Assembly: GCA_021831685.1 (NCBI GenBank)
Contig: JAKBMG010000092.1
Span: 34,514 to 98,513 of the forward strand
Source of the DNA: Bacteroidota bacterium
Lineage (GTDB): Bacteria > Bacteroidota > Ignavibacteria > Ignavibacteriales > Ignavibacteriaceae
Direction: 5' to 3'
Length of the DNA stretch: 64,000 nt
Shown here: piece by piece, positions 8,990 through 17,940 of the stretch
Position numbering within the stretch: position 1 is the stretch's first letter
Layout of the letters: each line of letters starts with the position of its first letter
Program-made: the position numbers and the translations under genes
The notes under the pieces: model-generated
The model's database searches: none
Seen by the model: only the letters and a program-made list of their open reading frames with translations
What the model was told of the DNA's origin: nothing

Positions 8990-10930
8990 ATGTCAAAAAA
9001 AGTATGGTACTGGATTAACGAAAGAATTCCTCTTTCTTCAATACTTAGAATGGGAATGGATGAAGAAATCCCCGGAGGTTCAAGATTTTCGTACGCTCTT
9101 GGAAGTGCAACATTGTTAGTATTTCTAATCCAACTAATTACGGGTGTGCTTGAACTATTTTATTATGCACCAACTGTTGACCACGCTTACGACAGTATAA
9201 ATTTTCTGAGGGTTGAAGTACCCTTCGGATGGTTGATTCATGGGTTGCATTACTGGGGAGCCACCGCCATGATTGTGATTGTTTCACTTCATATGCTTCG
9301 AGTTTTTATATGGGGAGCATATAAAAATCCGAGACAGCTGACCTGGCTCCTTGGTGTTATCCTGTTTTTGTTAGCACTCGGAATGAGTTTTACGGGAGCA
9401 GCGCTTCCGTGGGATCAACGAGGCTACTGGGCAGCGCAGGTTGGAACAAATATAGGGGGAACATTTCCTTTTATAGGTAATTTTATTAAACAAGTAATTA
9501 GGGGCGGCAGTTCAATGGGGCAGCTGACACTGTCAAGATTTTTCATATTGCACGTGGCTGTTATACCAGGGATTATTGTAATGTTTATCATACTTCATTT
9601 GGTAGCGTTTAGAAAACACGGGAGTGTGGGACCATGGGAAGAAGAAAAAAGAAATATAACCGGACAATTTTGGCCGGATCAAATTTTTAAGGACGTTTTA
9701 GTAGCAATTATAATTTTGTTGGCGTTAGTCGCCTTATCAACATTTTCTCCGCCACCTTTTTCAGGTCCTGCAGATCCGATGGACAGTTCGTACGTACCAA
9801 AGCCAGAATGGAATTTTTTGTTTCTTTATCAAGCTTTAAAATTCTTTCCCGGTGTACTTGAAGTTATAGGGACAGTAGGAATTCCCACAGTACTTGTTTT
9901 ACTATTGTTACTGCTTCCATTTATTGATAAAAATAAAATTAGAAATCCATTTAAGCGATTGATTGTAGTTCCAACCGGGCTATTAATAGTTATGGCAGTA
10001 ATCATACTAACAATTGCCGGTTATCTAAGTGGTGAATCAACAGCGGTTAAACAAAAAAGTAATTCAAAAGAAGTCCTTCATAAAGAAAATTTTTCTTCAA
10101 ATGATATAAGACTTGGCAAACAACTTTTCACATCGATAGGATGTATTGGTTGCCACTCAATTATGGGCACGGGCGGGACAGTTGGTCCAGATCTTTCAAA
10201 CGAAGTTCAGAAAGGAAGGACAAAGGAATGGTTGATTGCTCAAATACAAAACTCAAAATCGCACAACCCAACTTCCATAATGCCGCCTTTTTCATTTTTG
10301 AAAGTCGCACAATTAAATCAATTGGTAGCATTTTTGTTGACACCAAGCAACATGGGACCCGGATCGGCTCCGCAGATTGTTTCAACACAACCAAGCAATT
10401 CAAACGCTAATACAGTTGCAATTCCAGATACAGCAAGCCAACCAAAAGTCGATTCAGTAAATCTTCAATCCGCAGGATTAGCGGCTTCAATTCTTGGCAG
10501 CGCCGAGCACGGAAAAGTATTATTTGATAAAAATTGTGTAGCTTGTCATGGTAAGAATGGCATAGGAAAAATATCCAACCCGGGTTCGGCAACAGGAGTA
10601 GTTCCGGCTTTAAATCCGATCTCACAAAGATTATATAACAAAGACCCTGAAATATTTTCAAAGAATATTGACATCATAATTCAACATGGAGCAGTTCCTA
10701 AAGGCGCAAATCCTGCACTAAAAATGGAAGCCTTCGGAGACCAGCAAGCGCTTTCGCAACAGCAAATTTCGGATATTGAAGCCTACATTCTATCAATAAA
10801 CGGAATAGAAAGAGGAATGATAAAAGAACCCGGAATGGAACCAGTTTCATTTTTTACATTAATAGCCGTTGTATTTGCAGGAATCGGATTGATCTTCTTA
10901 GTAGTCTGGAACGTAAAAAAGAAAAAATAA
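8990..10930 (+). CDS. Cytochrome b fused to two cytochrome c domains
   Basis: A 646-aa membrane protein. Residues 1-345 are a full cytochrome b. The four haem-ligand histidines can be placed at 87/101 and 188/203; the 15-residue second spacing resembles the b6 type. The Qo-site motif normally written PEWY reads PEWN (272-275). Two c-type haem sites follow, CIGCH (385-389) and CVACH (516-520), each in a ~100-residue domain. A final membrane helix and lysine tail close the protein. The complex would oxidise quinol with the Rieske protein and pass electrons to the fused c haems, replacing a separate cytochrome c1. Its partner oxidase is not in the window. Confidence 0.93.
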   Translation: MSKKVWYWINERIPLSSILRMGMDEEIPGGSRFSYALGSATLLVFLIQLITGVLELFYYAPTVDHAYDSINFLRVEVPFGWLIHGLHYWGATAMIVIVSLHMLRVFIWGAYKNPRQLTWLLGVILFLLALGMSFTGAALPWDQRGYWAAQVGTNIGGTFPFIGNFIKQVIRGGSSMGQLTLSRFFILHVAVIPGIIVMFIILHLVAFRKHGSVGPWEEEKRNITGQFWPDQIFKDVLVAIIILLALVALSTFSPPPFSGPADPMDSSYVPKPEWNFLFLYQALKFFPGVLEVIGTVGIPTVLVLLLLLLPFIDKNKIRNPFKRLIVVPTGLLIVMAVIILTIAGYLSGESTAVKQKSNSKEVLHKENFSSNDIRLGKQLFTSIGCIGCHSIMGTGGTVGPDLSNEVQKGRTKEWLIAQIQNSKSHNPTSIMPPFSFLKVAQLNQLVAFLLTPSNMGPGSAPQIVSTQPSNSNANTVAIPDTASQPKVDSVNLQSAGLAASILGSAEHGKVLFDKNCVACHGKNGIGKISNPGSATGVVPALNPISQRLYNKDPEIFSKNIDIIIQHGAVPKGANPALKMEAFGDQQALSQQQISDIEAYILSINGIERGMIKEPGMEPVSFFTLIAVVFAGIGLIFLVVWNVKKKK

Positions 10931-10937
10931 AATCATA

Positions 10938-10969
10938 TATCCGGATTAGAAGAAATTCTAATCCGGATA
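10938..10969. terminator. Perfect 14-bp hairpin between convergent genes
   Basis: TATCCGGATTAGAA (10938-10951) and its exact reverse complement (10956-10969) flank a GAAA tetraloop. It sits between the ends of the cytochrome gene and the convergent dehydrogenase gene, where a bidirectional terminator is expected. No U-tract follows on the plus strand, so the mode of termination is inferred. Confidence 0.65.
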
Positions 10970-10977
10970 CTTTGAAC

Positions 10978-11835
10978 TTATCCGCCAGTAGCGAAGCCCG
11001 GGTACAGAGTCATCCCACCGTCAATAAAAATACTTGTACCGGTGATATAATCGGCATGATCCGAAGCAAGCCAAACAGCAGCCCTACCTATGTCTTCTAC
11101 TTCTCCAATTCTACCGTAAGGAATTAATTCCATCAACTTATTATAAGCTTCCTGTGTATCCCAGGCGCTTTTATTTATCGGCGTTCTAATAGCACCGGGG
11201 CAAATACTATTTACGCGAATTCTGAAAGGTGCAACTTCCTGGGCAATACTTTTCATTAACATCATTATTCCCCCTTTGGATGAGGCATAATTTACATGTC
11301 CTGCCCAAGGAATAACTTCATGAACGGAGCTTATATGAATGATCTTTCCGGCAGCACAGGAAATTTCTTTTTTTACTCCCCGGCGCTTGAATTCTATAAT
11401 CGCTTCCCTGGCGCAAAGAAATTGCCCGGTAAGATTTACGCTTATGACCTTGTTCCATTTTTCAATCGTCATTTTATCGAAAGGAGAATCTTGTTGAAGC
11501 CCAGCATTGTTAACGAGAATATCAATAGTGCCAAATTCTTTATACATTTGATTAAACATTGAAATAACCTCTACCTCATTGCTTACGTCGGCTTGAATGG
11601 CAATGGCATTTACTCCTAACTTTTTAATTTTTTCAATCACGGCATTTGCTTCATCGGGATTGTTGACATAATTGACGACAACATCTGCGCCGGCATTGGC
11701 AAGTTGAATTGCGATGCCTTCGCCAATACCTGAATTAGCTCCGGTTACTAAAGCCTTCTGCCCGGAAAGGATTTTTATTGGTTCGGGTTGAGGCATTACT
11801 ACTTCGGGGAAATTTTCTTTTGCAGGTTCGCTCAT
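10978..11835 (-). CDS. SDR oxidoreductase, glucose 1-dehydrogenase-like
   Basis: A 285-aa short-chain dehydrogenase. The cofactor motif is TGANSGIGEG, the central NNAG is present, catalytic Ser and the YASSK (Tyr-x-x-x-Lys) pair are intact, and the PG element follows as CPGAIRTPINK. The extended N-terminus and overall wording resemble glucose 1-dehydrogenases and the YhdG/YgfF class. It is 26 bases downstream of a GH63-type glucosidase on the same strand. A sensible inference is that glucose freed by the hydrolase is oxidised to gluconolactone, but the true substrate is not established. Confidence 0.8.
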   Translation of the reverse strand: MSEPAKENFPEVVMPQPEPIKILSGQKALVTGANSGIGEGIAIQLANAGADVVVNYVNNPDEANAVIEKIKKLGVNAIAIQADVSNEVEVISMFNQMYKEFGTIDILVNNAGLQQDSPFDKMTIEKWNKVISVNLTGQFLCAREAIIEFKRRGVKKEISCAAGKIIHISSVHEVIPWAGHVNYASSKGGIMMLMKSIAQEVAPFRIRVNSICPGAIRTPINKSAWDTQEAYNKLMELIPYGRIGEVEDIGRAAVWLASDHADYITGTSIFIDGGMTLYPGFATGG

Positions 11836-11861
11836 TTTTGCTCCAGTTGTTTTTTAATAAA

Positions 11862-14492
11862 TTAAACTTTTGGTTGAAGAAGCTTGGCTATCAAACCAGT
11901 CCACCCTGTTTGATGGGAAGCCCCCAATCCTTTTCCGTTATCTCCATTGAAATATTCGTGAAATAAAATATAATCCTTAAAATGTGGATCAGTTTGAAAT
12001 TTCTTATTCTCTCCGAAAACAGGGCGATTTCCATTTTCATCTTTCAAAAATATTCGTGAAAGTCGTTTTGTCAGTTCGTTGGCAATTTCTTTAAGAGTAA
12101 GATATTTTCCAGAGTTTACAGGATATTCTACCTTAAAATCATCACCATAATAATGATGAAATCTTTGCAGAGATTCGATGATTAAGAAATTTACAGGGAA
12201 CCAAATAGGTCCGCGCCAATTTGAATTACCTCCGAAAAGTCCGGTTTGAGATTCAGCAGGTTCATAATTAACAGAGAAAACCTTACCACCTGTTAAAAGT
12301 ACATAAGGATTTTTTTCATGATATTTTGAAAGCGCACGAATTCCGTACTCCGAAAGAAATTCTGTCTCATCCAACATTCGATTTAAGATTTTCTTTAAGC
12401 GATGTCCTCTCAGCAAAGAAAAGAGGCGTGTTTCTTTCATACCTTTATCCCGCCATCTTGAAACAAGATTAGCAAGATCGGGGCGATAGTTTAAGAACCA
12501 ATCGAGTCTTTCTGAAAACTTTGGGCTTGTATTCATTATTTCAGGTTCGAGCACTTCGACGGCAAAAAGCGGTATTAAGCCAACCATCGAGCGTACTTTT
12601 AGTTTTACATATTTATCGTCAGAGGTATGAAGGACATCATAAAAAAATTGATCTTCTTCATCCCATAGGTCTATTCCTTCGCCGGCAATATCAGTCATAG
12701 CACCAGCGATAAAAAGAAAGTGTTCCAAGAATTTCGTGGCGACATCTTGATACACAGGATTATGTTTTGAAAGCTCAAGAGAAATTCTTAAAAGATTAAG
12801 TGAGAACATTGCCATCCAGCTTGTAGCGTCTGCTTCTTCAAGATGCTCGCCTTCGGGTAAACCGGCGCTTCTATCGAATACTCCGATATTATCTAAGCCG
12901 AGAAAGCCACCTTGAAAGATATTTCTATTATCTTCATCCTTTCTATTAACCCACCATGTAAAATTAAGAAGGAGTTTATGAAAAACCGATTCAAGGAAAG
13001 GGATATCACCATGACCGTTATTTGCTTTCTGATCTATTTTATAAACTCGCCATGTTGCCCAAGCATGCACGGGCGGATTGACATCTGAGAAATTCCATTC
13101 ATAAGCAGGAAGCTGACCATTTGGGTTCATATACCACTCACGAGTTAAAAGTCTGAGTTGGTGTTTTGCAAACTCAGGATCAATCAAAGCAAATGGGATA
13201 CAATGGAAAGCCAAATCCCACGAAGCGTACCATGGGTATTCCCATTTATCAGGCATAGAAATTATATCCGAATTATTTAAATGATTCCATTCATTATTTC
13301 TGCCTTTATATCTTTCTGGTGGCGGAGAGGGTTGAGAAGGATCACCTTTTAGCCAATGCCGGACATCGTAATAATAAAATTGTTTACACCATAACATTCC
13401 TGCTAGCGCTTGCCGTTGGACGTTTTTTTCATCCTGACTTTTAATTTGAAACTCAAGTTCTTCATAAAATTCATCTGTCTCTTTAGTTCTCAGATTAAAG
13501 ATCGAATCGAAATCTTCAAAAGGATTTATTAATTCTGACTTGTCCGAATTAGCCTTCAATCTTAGTCTAATTACTTTTGAGCCAAGCGCTGGAAGTGTAA
13601 TTTTATAGTTTATGCCAGCTTTCGTCCCGGCCGTATTATTTACAGCTTCCTTTTTACCGTTTACTATGAAGTCATTTATGCCATCCTTAAAAAGGCTTTC
13701 AGAATCAACATTATAAAGTTTTTTAATATTAGTATCATTATCGCAAAAAAGTAATTCGGGATTTTCTTCATAGAAAAGAGAATAGTTGCCTATATTTTGA
13801 TGACTTAATAGAAGATAATTTTTATTTCCGGTACTTATTCCGGGTTTATAATCATCATAACCCCAAGACCAGGTATTTCTGAACCAGATTTGAGGGACAA
13901 CATTTAGCACGGCATTTTCATTAGCGCGATTGCAAACAGTAAGCTTAATTAAGATATCTTCCGTGCCAGCTTTAGAATATTCTATAAAGACGTCAAAGTA
14001 TTTATCTTCATTAAAGATTCCAGTATCGATTAATTCAAATTCAGGATCAAGTTTTCCGCGTTTTTGATTTTCCTGGAGAAGCTGAGAATAAGGGAATTCT
14101 GTTTGAGGATATTTGTACAACATTTTCATGTATGAATGCGTCGGAATATTTTCTAAGTAATAAAAATATTCTTTAACATCTTCGCCGTGATTTCCTTCTT
14201 TGCCTGTCAATCCGAAATATCTCTCTTTCAGGATCGAATCTTTACCATTCCAAAAAGAAAGAGCAAAACAAATAGTTTGTTTATCGTCGCAAATACCTCC
14301 GATACCTTCTTCGCCCCAGCGGTAAGCTTTGCTTCGAGCTGCATCGTGTGAGACGTAATCCCACGCATCGCCATTCGCTGAATAATCTTCTCTGACAGTT
14401 CCCCACTGGCGGTCAGTTAAATAGGGTCCCCATTTTCGCCATAAAGAATTTCCTTTCTTAATTTCTAAAAGCCGGGCATTTTCAGCAAGCAT
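11862..14492 (-). CDS. GH63-type glucosidase
   Basis: An 876-aa glycoside hydrolase of the bacterial family-63/MGH1-like type with an (alpha/alpha)6-barrel C-terminal half. Recognisable parts are the N-terminal phrase ERYFGLTGKEGNHGEDVKE, the central WYASWDLAFHCIPFALIDP (probable general acid Asp), LDNIGVFDRSAGLPEG, and NSNWRGPIWFPVNFLII near the end. Family members remove alpha-linked glucose from oligosaccharides or small glucosides. No signal peptide is seen, so it probably acts in the cytoplasm on imported or stored sugars. It is paired with the downstream sugar dehydrogenase. Confidence 0.85.
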   Translation of the reverse strand: MLAENARLLEIKKGNSLWRKWGPYLTDRQWGTVREDYSANGDAWDYVSHDAARSKAYRWGEEGIGGICDDKQTICFALSFWNGKDSILKERYFGLTGKEGNHGEDVKEYFYYLENIPTHSYMKMLYKYPQTEFPYSQLLQENQKRGKLDPEFELIDTGIFNEDKYFDVFIEYSKAGTEDILIKLTVCNRANENAVLNVVPQIWFRNTWSWGYDDYKPGISTGNKNYLLLSHQNIGNYSLFYEENPELLFCDNDTNIKKLYNVDSESLFKDGINDFIVNGKKEAVNNTAGTKAGINYKITLPALGSKVIRLRLKANSDKSELINPFEDFDSIFNLRTKETDEFYEELEFQIKSQDEKNVQRQALAGMLWCKQFYYYDVRHWLKGDPSQPSPPPERYKGRNNEWNHLNNSDIISMPDKWEYPWYASWDLAFHCIPFALIDPEFAKHQLRLLTREWYMNPNGQLPAYEWNFSDVNPPVHAWATWRVYKIDQKANNGHGDIPFLESVFHKLLLNFTWWVNRKDEDNRNIFQGGFLGLDNIGVFDRSAGLPEGEHLEEADATSWMAMFSLNLLRISLELSKHNPVYQDVATKFLEHFLFIAGAMTDIAGEGIDLWDEEDQFFYDVLHTSDDKYVKLKVRSMVGLIPLFAVEVLEPEIMNTSPKFSERLDWFLNYRPDLANLVSRWRDKGMKETRLFSLLRGHRLKKILNRMLDETEFLSEYGIRALSKYHEKNPYVLLTGGKVFSVNYEPAESQTGLFGGNSNWRGPIWFPVNFLIIESLQRFHHYYGDDFKVEYPVNSGKYLTLKEIANELTKRLSRIFLKDENGNRPVFGENKKFQTDPHFKDYILFHEYFNGDNGKGLGASHQTGWTGLIAKLLQPKV

Positions 14493-15029
14493 CGTATCTC
14501 CAATGTTTTACATTGTAAATATGATAATAATACATTTGAAAACATGTTAAGCACATTACATTTTTGAAATGATAGGTTCGTATGACGGCAAGCCGCAATC
14601 CGTCGAGATGGATGGGTTTGGAATGAAACTCATAGGTAATAGAAGAGGGACAGGGTATGAACAGATAAGAGTACATTTGAATTAAATACAAATGATTTTT
14701 TACTTTCAGCAAGAATGACCACACAGAGAGTAACGAAATGGAGCGAAGAGAGCTTGCGAACGCAGCTGAATGGAAATAGGAACGGAGAGGACCTAGTCGC
14801 ATTAAAATGACGAATGAAGATAATGACATATGCGGCTTTTTTAATTTCGTCCAATATTTGCGATAAACGGCAATTAGAAAGCCGCTGGCGAGATGCCGAA
14901 TTGATAATGTGCTTAATTGCTTCCGTTAGGGCGGAATTATTGGGAATTTGACAATTGTACCGGAACGGGAGGTTGCAATTATCAGTAATGATGACAAAAG
15001 AACGTTAAAATCGGAAGAAATTATTTGAC
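14493..15029. other. Intergenic region, possibly decayed coding DNA
   Basis: About 540 bases separate the receiver remnant from the GH63 gene. The track ORFs here (14482-14829, 14630-14854) have no family resemblance and improbable composition. The segment is richer in GC than usual intergenic DNA of this window, which may mean it is decayed coding sequence, but nothing specific can be named. Confidence 0.4.
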
Positions 15030-15180
15030 TTATTTTTCTTTTTTAAAAGCTTCAGACAACACATTGTATAAATCCGCTTTGGTGAAGGGTTTGGACAAAT
15101 AATATGTAAATCCGAAGAATAAAAAGTTTTCTTTGTCTCCCTCCATTGCATAAGCTGTAACTGCTATAATAGGTATATTT
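15030..15180 (-). pseudogene. C-terminal remnant of a receiver domain
   Basis: Directly after the stop of the kinase gene, read one frame off, 49 codons encode NIPIIAVTAYAMEGDKE followed by a GFTYYLSKPFTKADLY stretch and a stop. This is the last part of a response-regulator receiver domain, with the conserved Thr/Ala after beta-4 and the Lys-Pro of beta-5. The phosphorylated Asp and the first ~75 residues are missing. The likely history is a hybrid kinase that carried a C-terminal receiver, lost by an internal deletion with frameshift. It has no start codon of its own. Confidence 0.75.
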
Positions 15181-17460
15181 TTATAATAAAGAAATATTGA
15201 TAGGAAGTTTTATTGTAAAAACAGATCCTTTATTTATTTCACTCTTTAAAGAAATGCTTCCATTCATTCTGTCGATAAAATGTTTGGTTATAGTTAAACC
15301 TAAACCGGTGCCTTCAAATCTTCTGGAATAACCTTCGCTGGCTTGACGGAATTCCTCAAATATTAACTTCTGACTCTCTTTCGCTATCCCGATACCAGTA
15401 TCAATTATTTTTATTATTATCCAATGTTTTTCATCATTTTCTTCTTTATCTATTTTAACAATTATCCCTCCTTTAATTGTAAATTTAATGGCATTGTTAA
15501 CAAGGTTTTCAATTATTTCTCTAAACATTCTCTCGTCTAAATTTACTTGGATGGAATCAAACACATTATTGATTTCAAGAAATAATCCTTTTTTATCTGC
15601 CAGGTCTTTGAGCATTTTAATTACTTGCTTTATGCAATCTATTGCTTCAAAGGGCGCATAATTAACCGGTAGACGATCAGCTTCAATTCTTGAAAGGTCA
15701 AGAATAAGATTTAAAGTTTCCAACAACCTATTGCCGCTTGTATTGATTGCCTCGATCATTTCTAAGGATTGGCTGTTTGCCAATTCATCTTTTAGGATAT
15801 CCGAAAAGCCCAGGATACCGATTAAAGGGGTGCGAAGTTCGTGGCTCATATTTGCAAGGAAGTTTGATTTTAGGCGGTTCATTTCTTCTGCATTTTCTTT
15901 TGCTTTAACTAATTCTTCAAGCGTTTTCTTTCGCTCAGTAATATCTATTAAAATCCCTCTTAAGCCTTCAGCTTTATTATCAATTATAATTGAACTTGCA
16001 TATACTAAGCACGGGAATTCCGAACCGTCTTTACGGATGGCAATAAATTCTATTCCACCAAATTGTTCACCGTTTAACACTTGATAAAATTTAGCAATAA
16101 CAAGTTCCCTATCATTGGAATGTAGGAATTGATTAATTGTTAAACCATTTTTCAAATCTTCTTCTGTGTATAAGAAGCTTTTTAGTCCCTCTTTATTAAT
16201 GTAGGTTACTAGTGTATCATTTTTGACTTCAAAAACAGTCTGCGGCAGCAAATCAGCTAGGTCCTTAAATCTTTTTTCACTTTCTCTTAAAGCAAGCTCG
16301 GCTAATTTCTTATCATTTATATTTTCGAGCATTGATAATAGATATAATATTTCACCTTTTTTACTTTTAATAACAGAGGAAGTTAAATTGACCCAGAAAA
16401 CATTTCCCGTTTTACTTATATATCTTTTTTCAAAGTTTATGATACTTGATTTTGTTGAAATTGTATTTAGAAATAATTCCTTGCTTCTGGTTTTATCATC
16501 ACCAAAAGTAATATCGTCAATACTCATATTTCGTAATTCATCTTCTGAGTAACCTAACATTTTCTGCAATGCAAAGTTTGCAGACAAATATCTACCGGAA
16601 GTTGAGATCCTTGCCATTCCGATAGGTGCAGAGACAAAGATATTCTTATAAAGTTCTTCACTCTCCTTAAATTGATTTCGTGTATTTATCAATTCAGTTA
16701 TATCATGCGATATTCCTATTACTCCTATCATTTTATTGTCTTCACCATAATAGGGTAATAATTTTGTATCGTTATACCGATCGTTAAATAGAATAATTCC
16801 GTTTTGTACTTCTCCACTTAAAGCTCCTAGGAATGCTTCCTTTCCCCTGATTATACTGCCATCTAATAATTCAAACGGGGCGTTATTATATAAATCAACA
16901 ATGTTTTTGCCTATTAATTCTTCACTTTTAATCCCGGATGTTTCAAGGCCATTACCCTGTGAAAATGTAGCGACGCCTTCTCTATTTACGATAAAAAGAA
17001 CAACAGGGAAATTGCTAACAATAGTGCGGAAATTTTCTTCTGACTCTCTTAAACGTTTTTCTATATTCTTGTTTTTTTCTATTTCTTCTGCTTCTTTTAA
17101 AGCTCTATTTATTGCCGGCAAAAGTTTTATAATTTTATCTTTTAAGACGTAATCGGTAGCACCCATTCTAAGAGCTTCGATTGCACGATCTTCGCCTATA
17201 TGACCTGAGACATAAATATAGGGTACATTTATAGCTAATTCTTTTGCTATTTTTAAGGCTTCCAATCCATTAAAAGATGGCAGGGCGAAATCAGAGAGTA
17301 TTAGATCAAACTTTTCATGAGTAAGCGCATATTCAAAATCATGTCTGCTATCCACTCTTTTTATTTTGCAGGAGGTTAATTCGGAATTAATAGTTTGATC
17401 GATTAACATTGCATCTTTATCATCATCCTCCAGATGGAGAATTTTAATTATTCTGTTCAT
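15181..17460 (-). CDS. Receiver-PAS-histidine kinase
   Basis: A 759-aa cytoplasmic sensor kinase without membrane segments. Order: receiver domain (about 1-125; acidic LHLEDDD, phospho-acceptor in DLILSDF, Lys in VLKDK), three PAS domains (about 140-260, 270-385, 395-510), HisKA with MSHELRTPL, and HATPase with NLVNNAIKFT, DTGIGIAKE and GTGLGLTITK. The leading receiver would accept phosphate from an upstream kinase, perhaps through the response regulator/kinase pair encoded just upstream (28-base gap). The protein ends right after the ATPase domain, where a receiver remnant follows out of frame. The PAS ligands are unknown. Confidence 0.92.
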   Translation of the reverse strand: MNRIIKILHLEDDDKDAMLIDQTINSELTSCKIKRVDSRHDFEYALTHEKFDLILSDFALPSFNGLEALKIAKELAINVPYIYVSGHIGEDRAIEALRMGATDYVLKDKIIKLLPAINRALKEAEEIEKNKNIEKRLRESEENFRTIVSNFPVVLFIVNREGVATFSQGNGLETSGIKSEELIGKNIVDLYNNAPFELLDGSIIRGKEAFLGALSGEVQNGIILFNDRYNDTKLLPYYGEDNKMIGVIGISHDITELINTRNQFKESEELYKNIFVSAPIGMARISTSGRYLSANFALQKMLGYSEDELRNMSIDDITFGDDKTRSKELFLNTISTKSSIINFEKRYISKTGNVFWVNLTSSVIKSKKGEILYLLSMLENINDKKLAELALRESEKRFKDLADLLPQTVFEVKNDTLVTYINKEGLKSFLYTEEDLKNGLTINQFLHSNDRELVIAKFYQVLNGEQFGGIEFIAIRKDGSEFPCLVYASSIIIDNKAEGLRGILIDITERKKTLEELVKAKENAEEMNRLKSNFLANMSHELRTPLIGILGFSDILKDELANSQSLEMIEAINTSGNRLLETLNLILDLSRIEADRLPVNYAPFEAIDCIKQVIKMLKDLADKKGLFLEINNVFDSIQVNLDERMFREIIENLVNNAIKFTIKGGIIVKIDKEENDEKHWIIIKIIDTGIGIAKESQKLIFEEFRQASEGYSRRFEGTGLGLTITKHFIDRMNGSISLKSEINKGSVFTIKLPINISLL

Positions 17461-17487
17461 AAAAGATCCAAAAATATCTATTTGAAT

Positions 17488-17940
17488 TTATTTTTGTTTA
17501 ACGCTCATTGGAGGGGGTTCATTTATTACCGCCCAGAATAAGCCGAGTTGTTTTATAGTACGAATAAACTCTTGAAAATCTACGGGCTTAACTACATAAG
17601 CGTTAGCACCAAGCTTATAACCTTCCACTAAATCCTTTTCCTGATTGGATGATGTTAAAATAACGCAGGGAATCATTTTAAGATTTTCATCCGACTTTAT
17701 TTGTTTCAGTACTTCAAGCCCGGTAACCTTAGGCATTTTAATATCCAATAAAATTACTGCGGGGTTTACAGAAATACGGTTTGTAAATTTTCCATTGTAA
17801 TGTAAATAGTCAAGCGCTTCTTTGCCATCATTAACCACATCAACTTCATTTGCAAGGTTAAATTCTTCCAAAGCAGCCAGGGTTAATTCAATATCATTTT
17901 TATCATCCTCAGCAAGTAGAATTCTTTTTAATTCATTCAT
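17488..17940 (-). CDS. Single-domain response regulator, Rcp1-like
   Basis: A 150-aa stand-alone receiver with no output domain. LLAEDDKNDIE supplies the acidic pair, VILLDIKMP carries the phospho-acceptor Asp, VILTSSN the Thr/Ser switch and VVKPVDF the Lys. The layout resembles Rcp1-type regulators that partner phytochrome-like PAS kinases. It overlaps the upstream kinase gene by 8 bases, strongly suggesting a cognate pair, and may relay phosphate to the receiver-headed kinase downstream. Confidence 0.93.
   Translation of the reverse strand: MNELKRILLAEDDKNDIELTLAALEEFNLANEVDVVNDGKEALDYLHYNGKFTNRISVNPAVILLDIKMPKVTGLEVLKQIKSDENLKMIPCVILTSSNQEKDLVEGYKLGANAYVVKPVDFQEFIRTIKQLGLFWAVINEPPPMSVKQK

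Noticed and set aside
14482-14829. 115-aa and 74-aa minus-strand ORFs upstream of GH63
   Set aside because: No family resemblance, improbable composition and no ribosome site; probably random open frames in decayed DNA.
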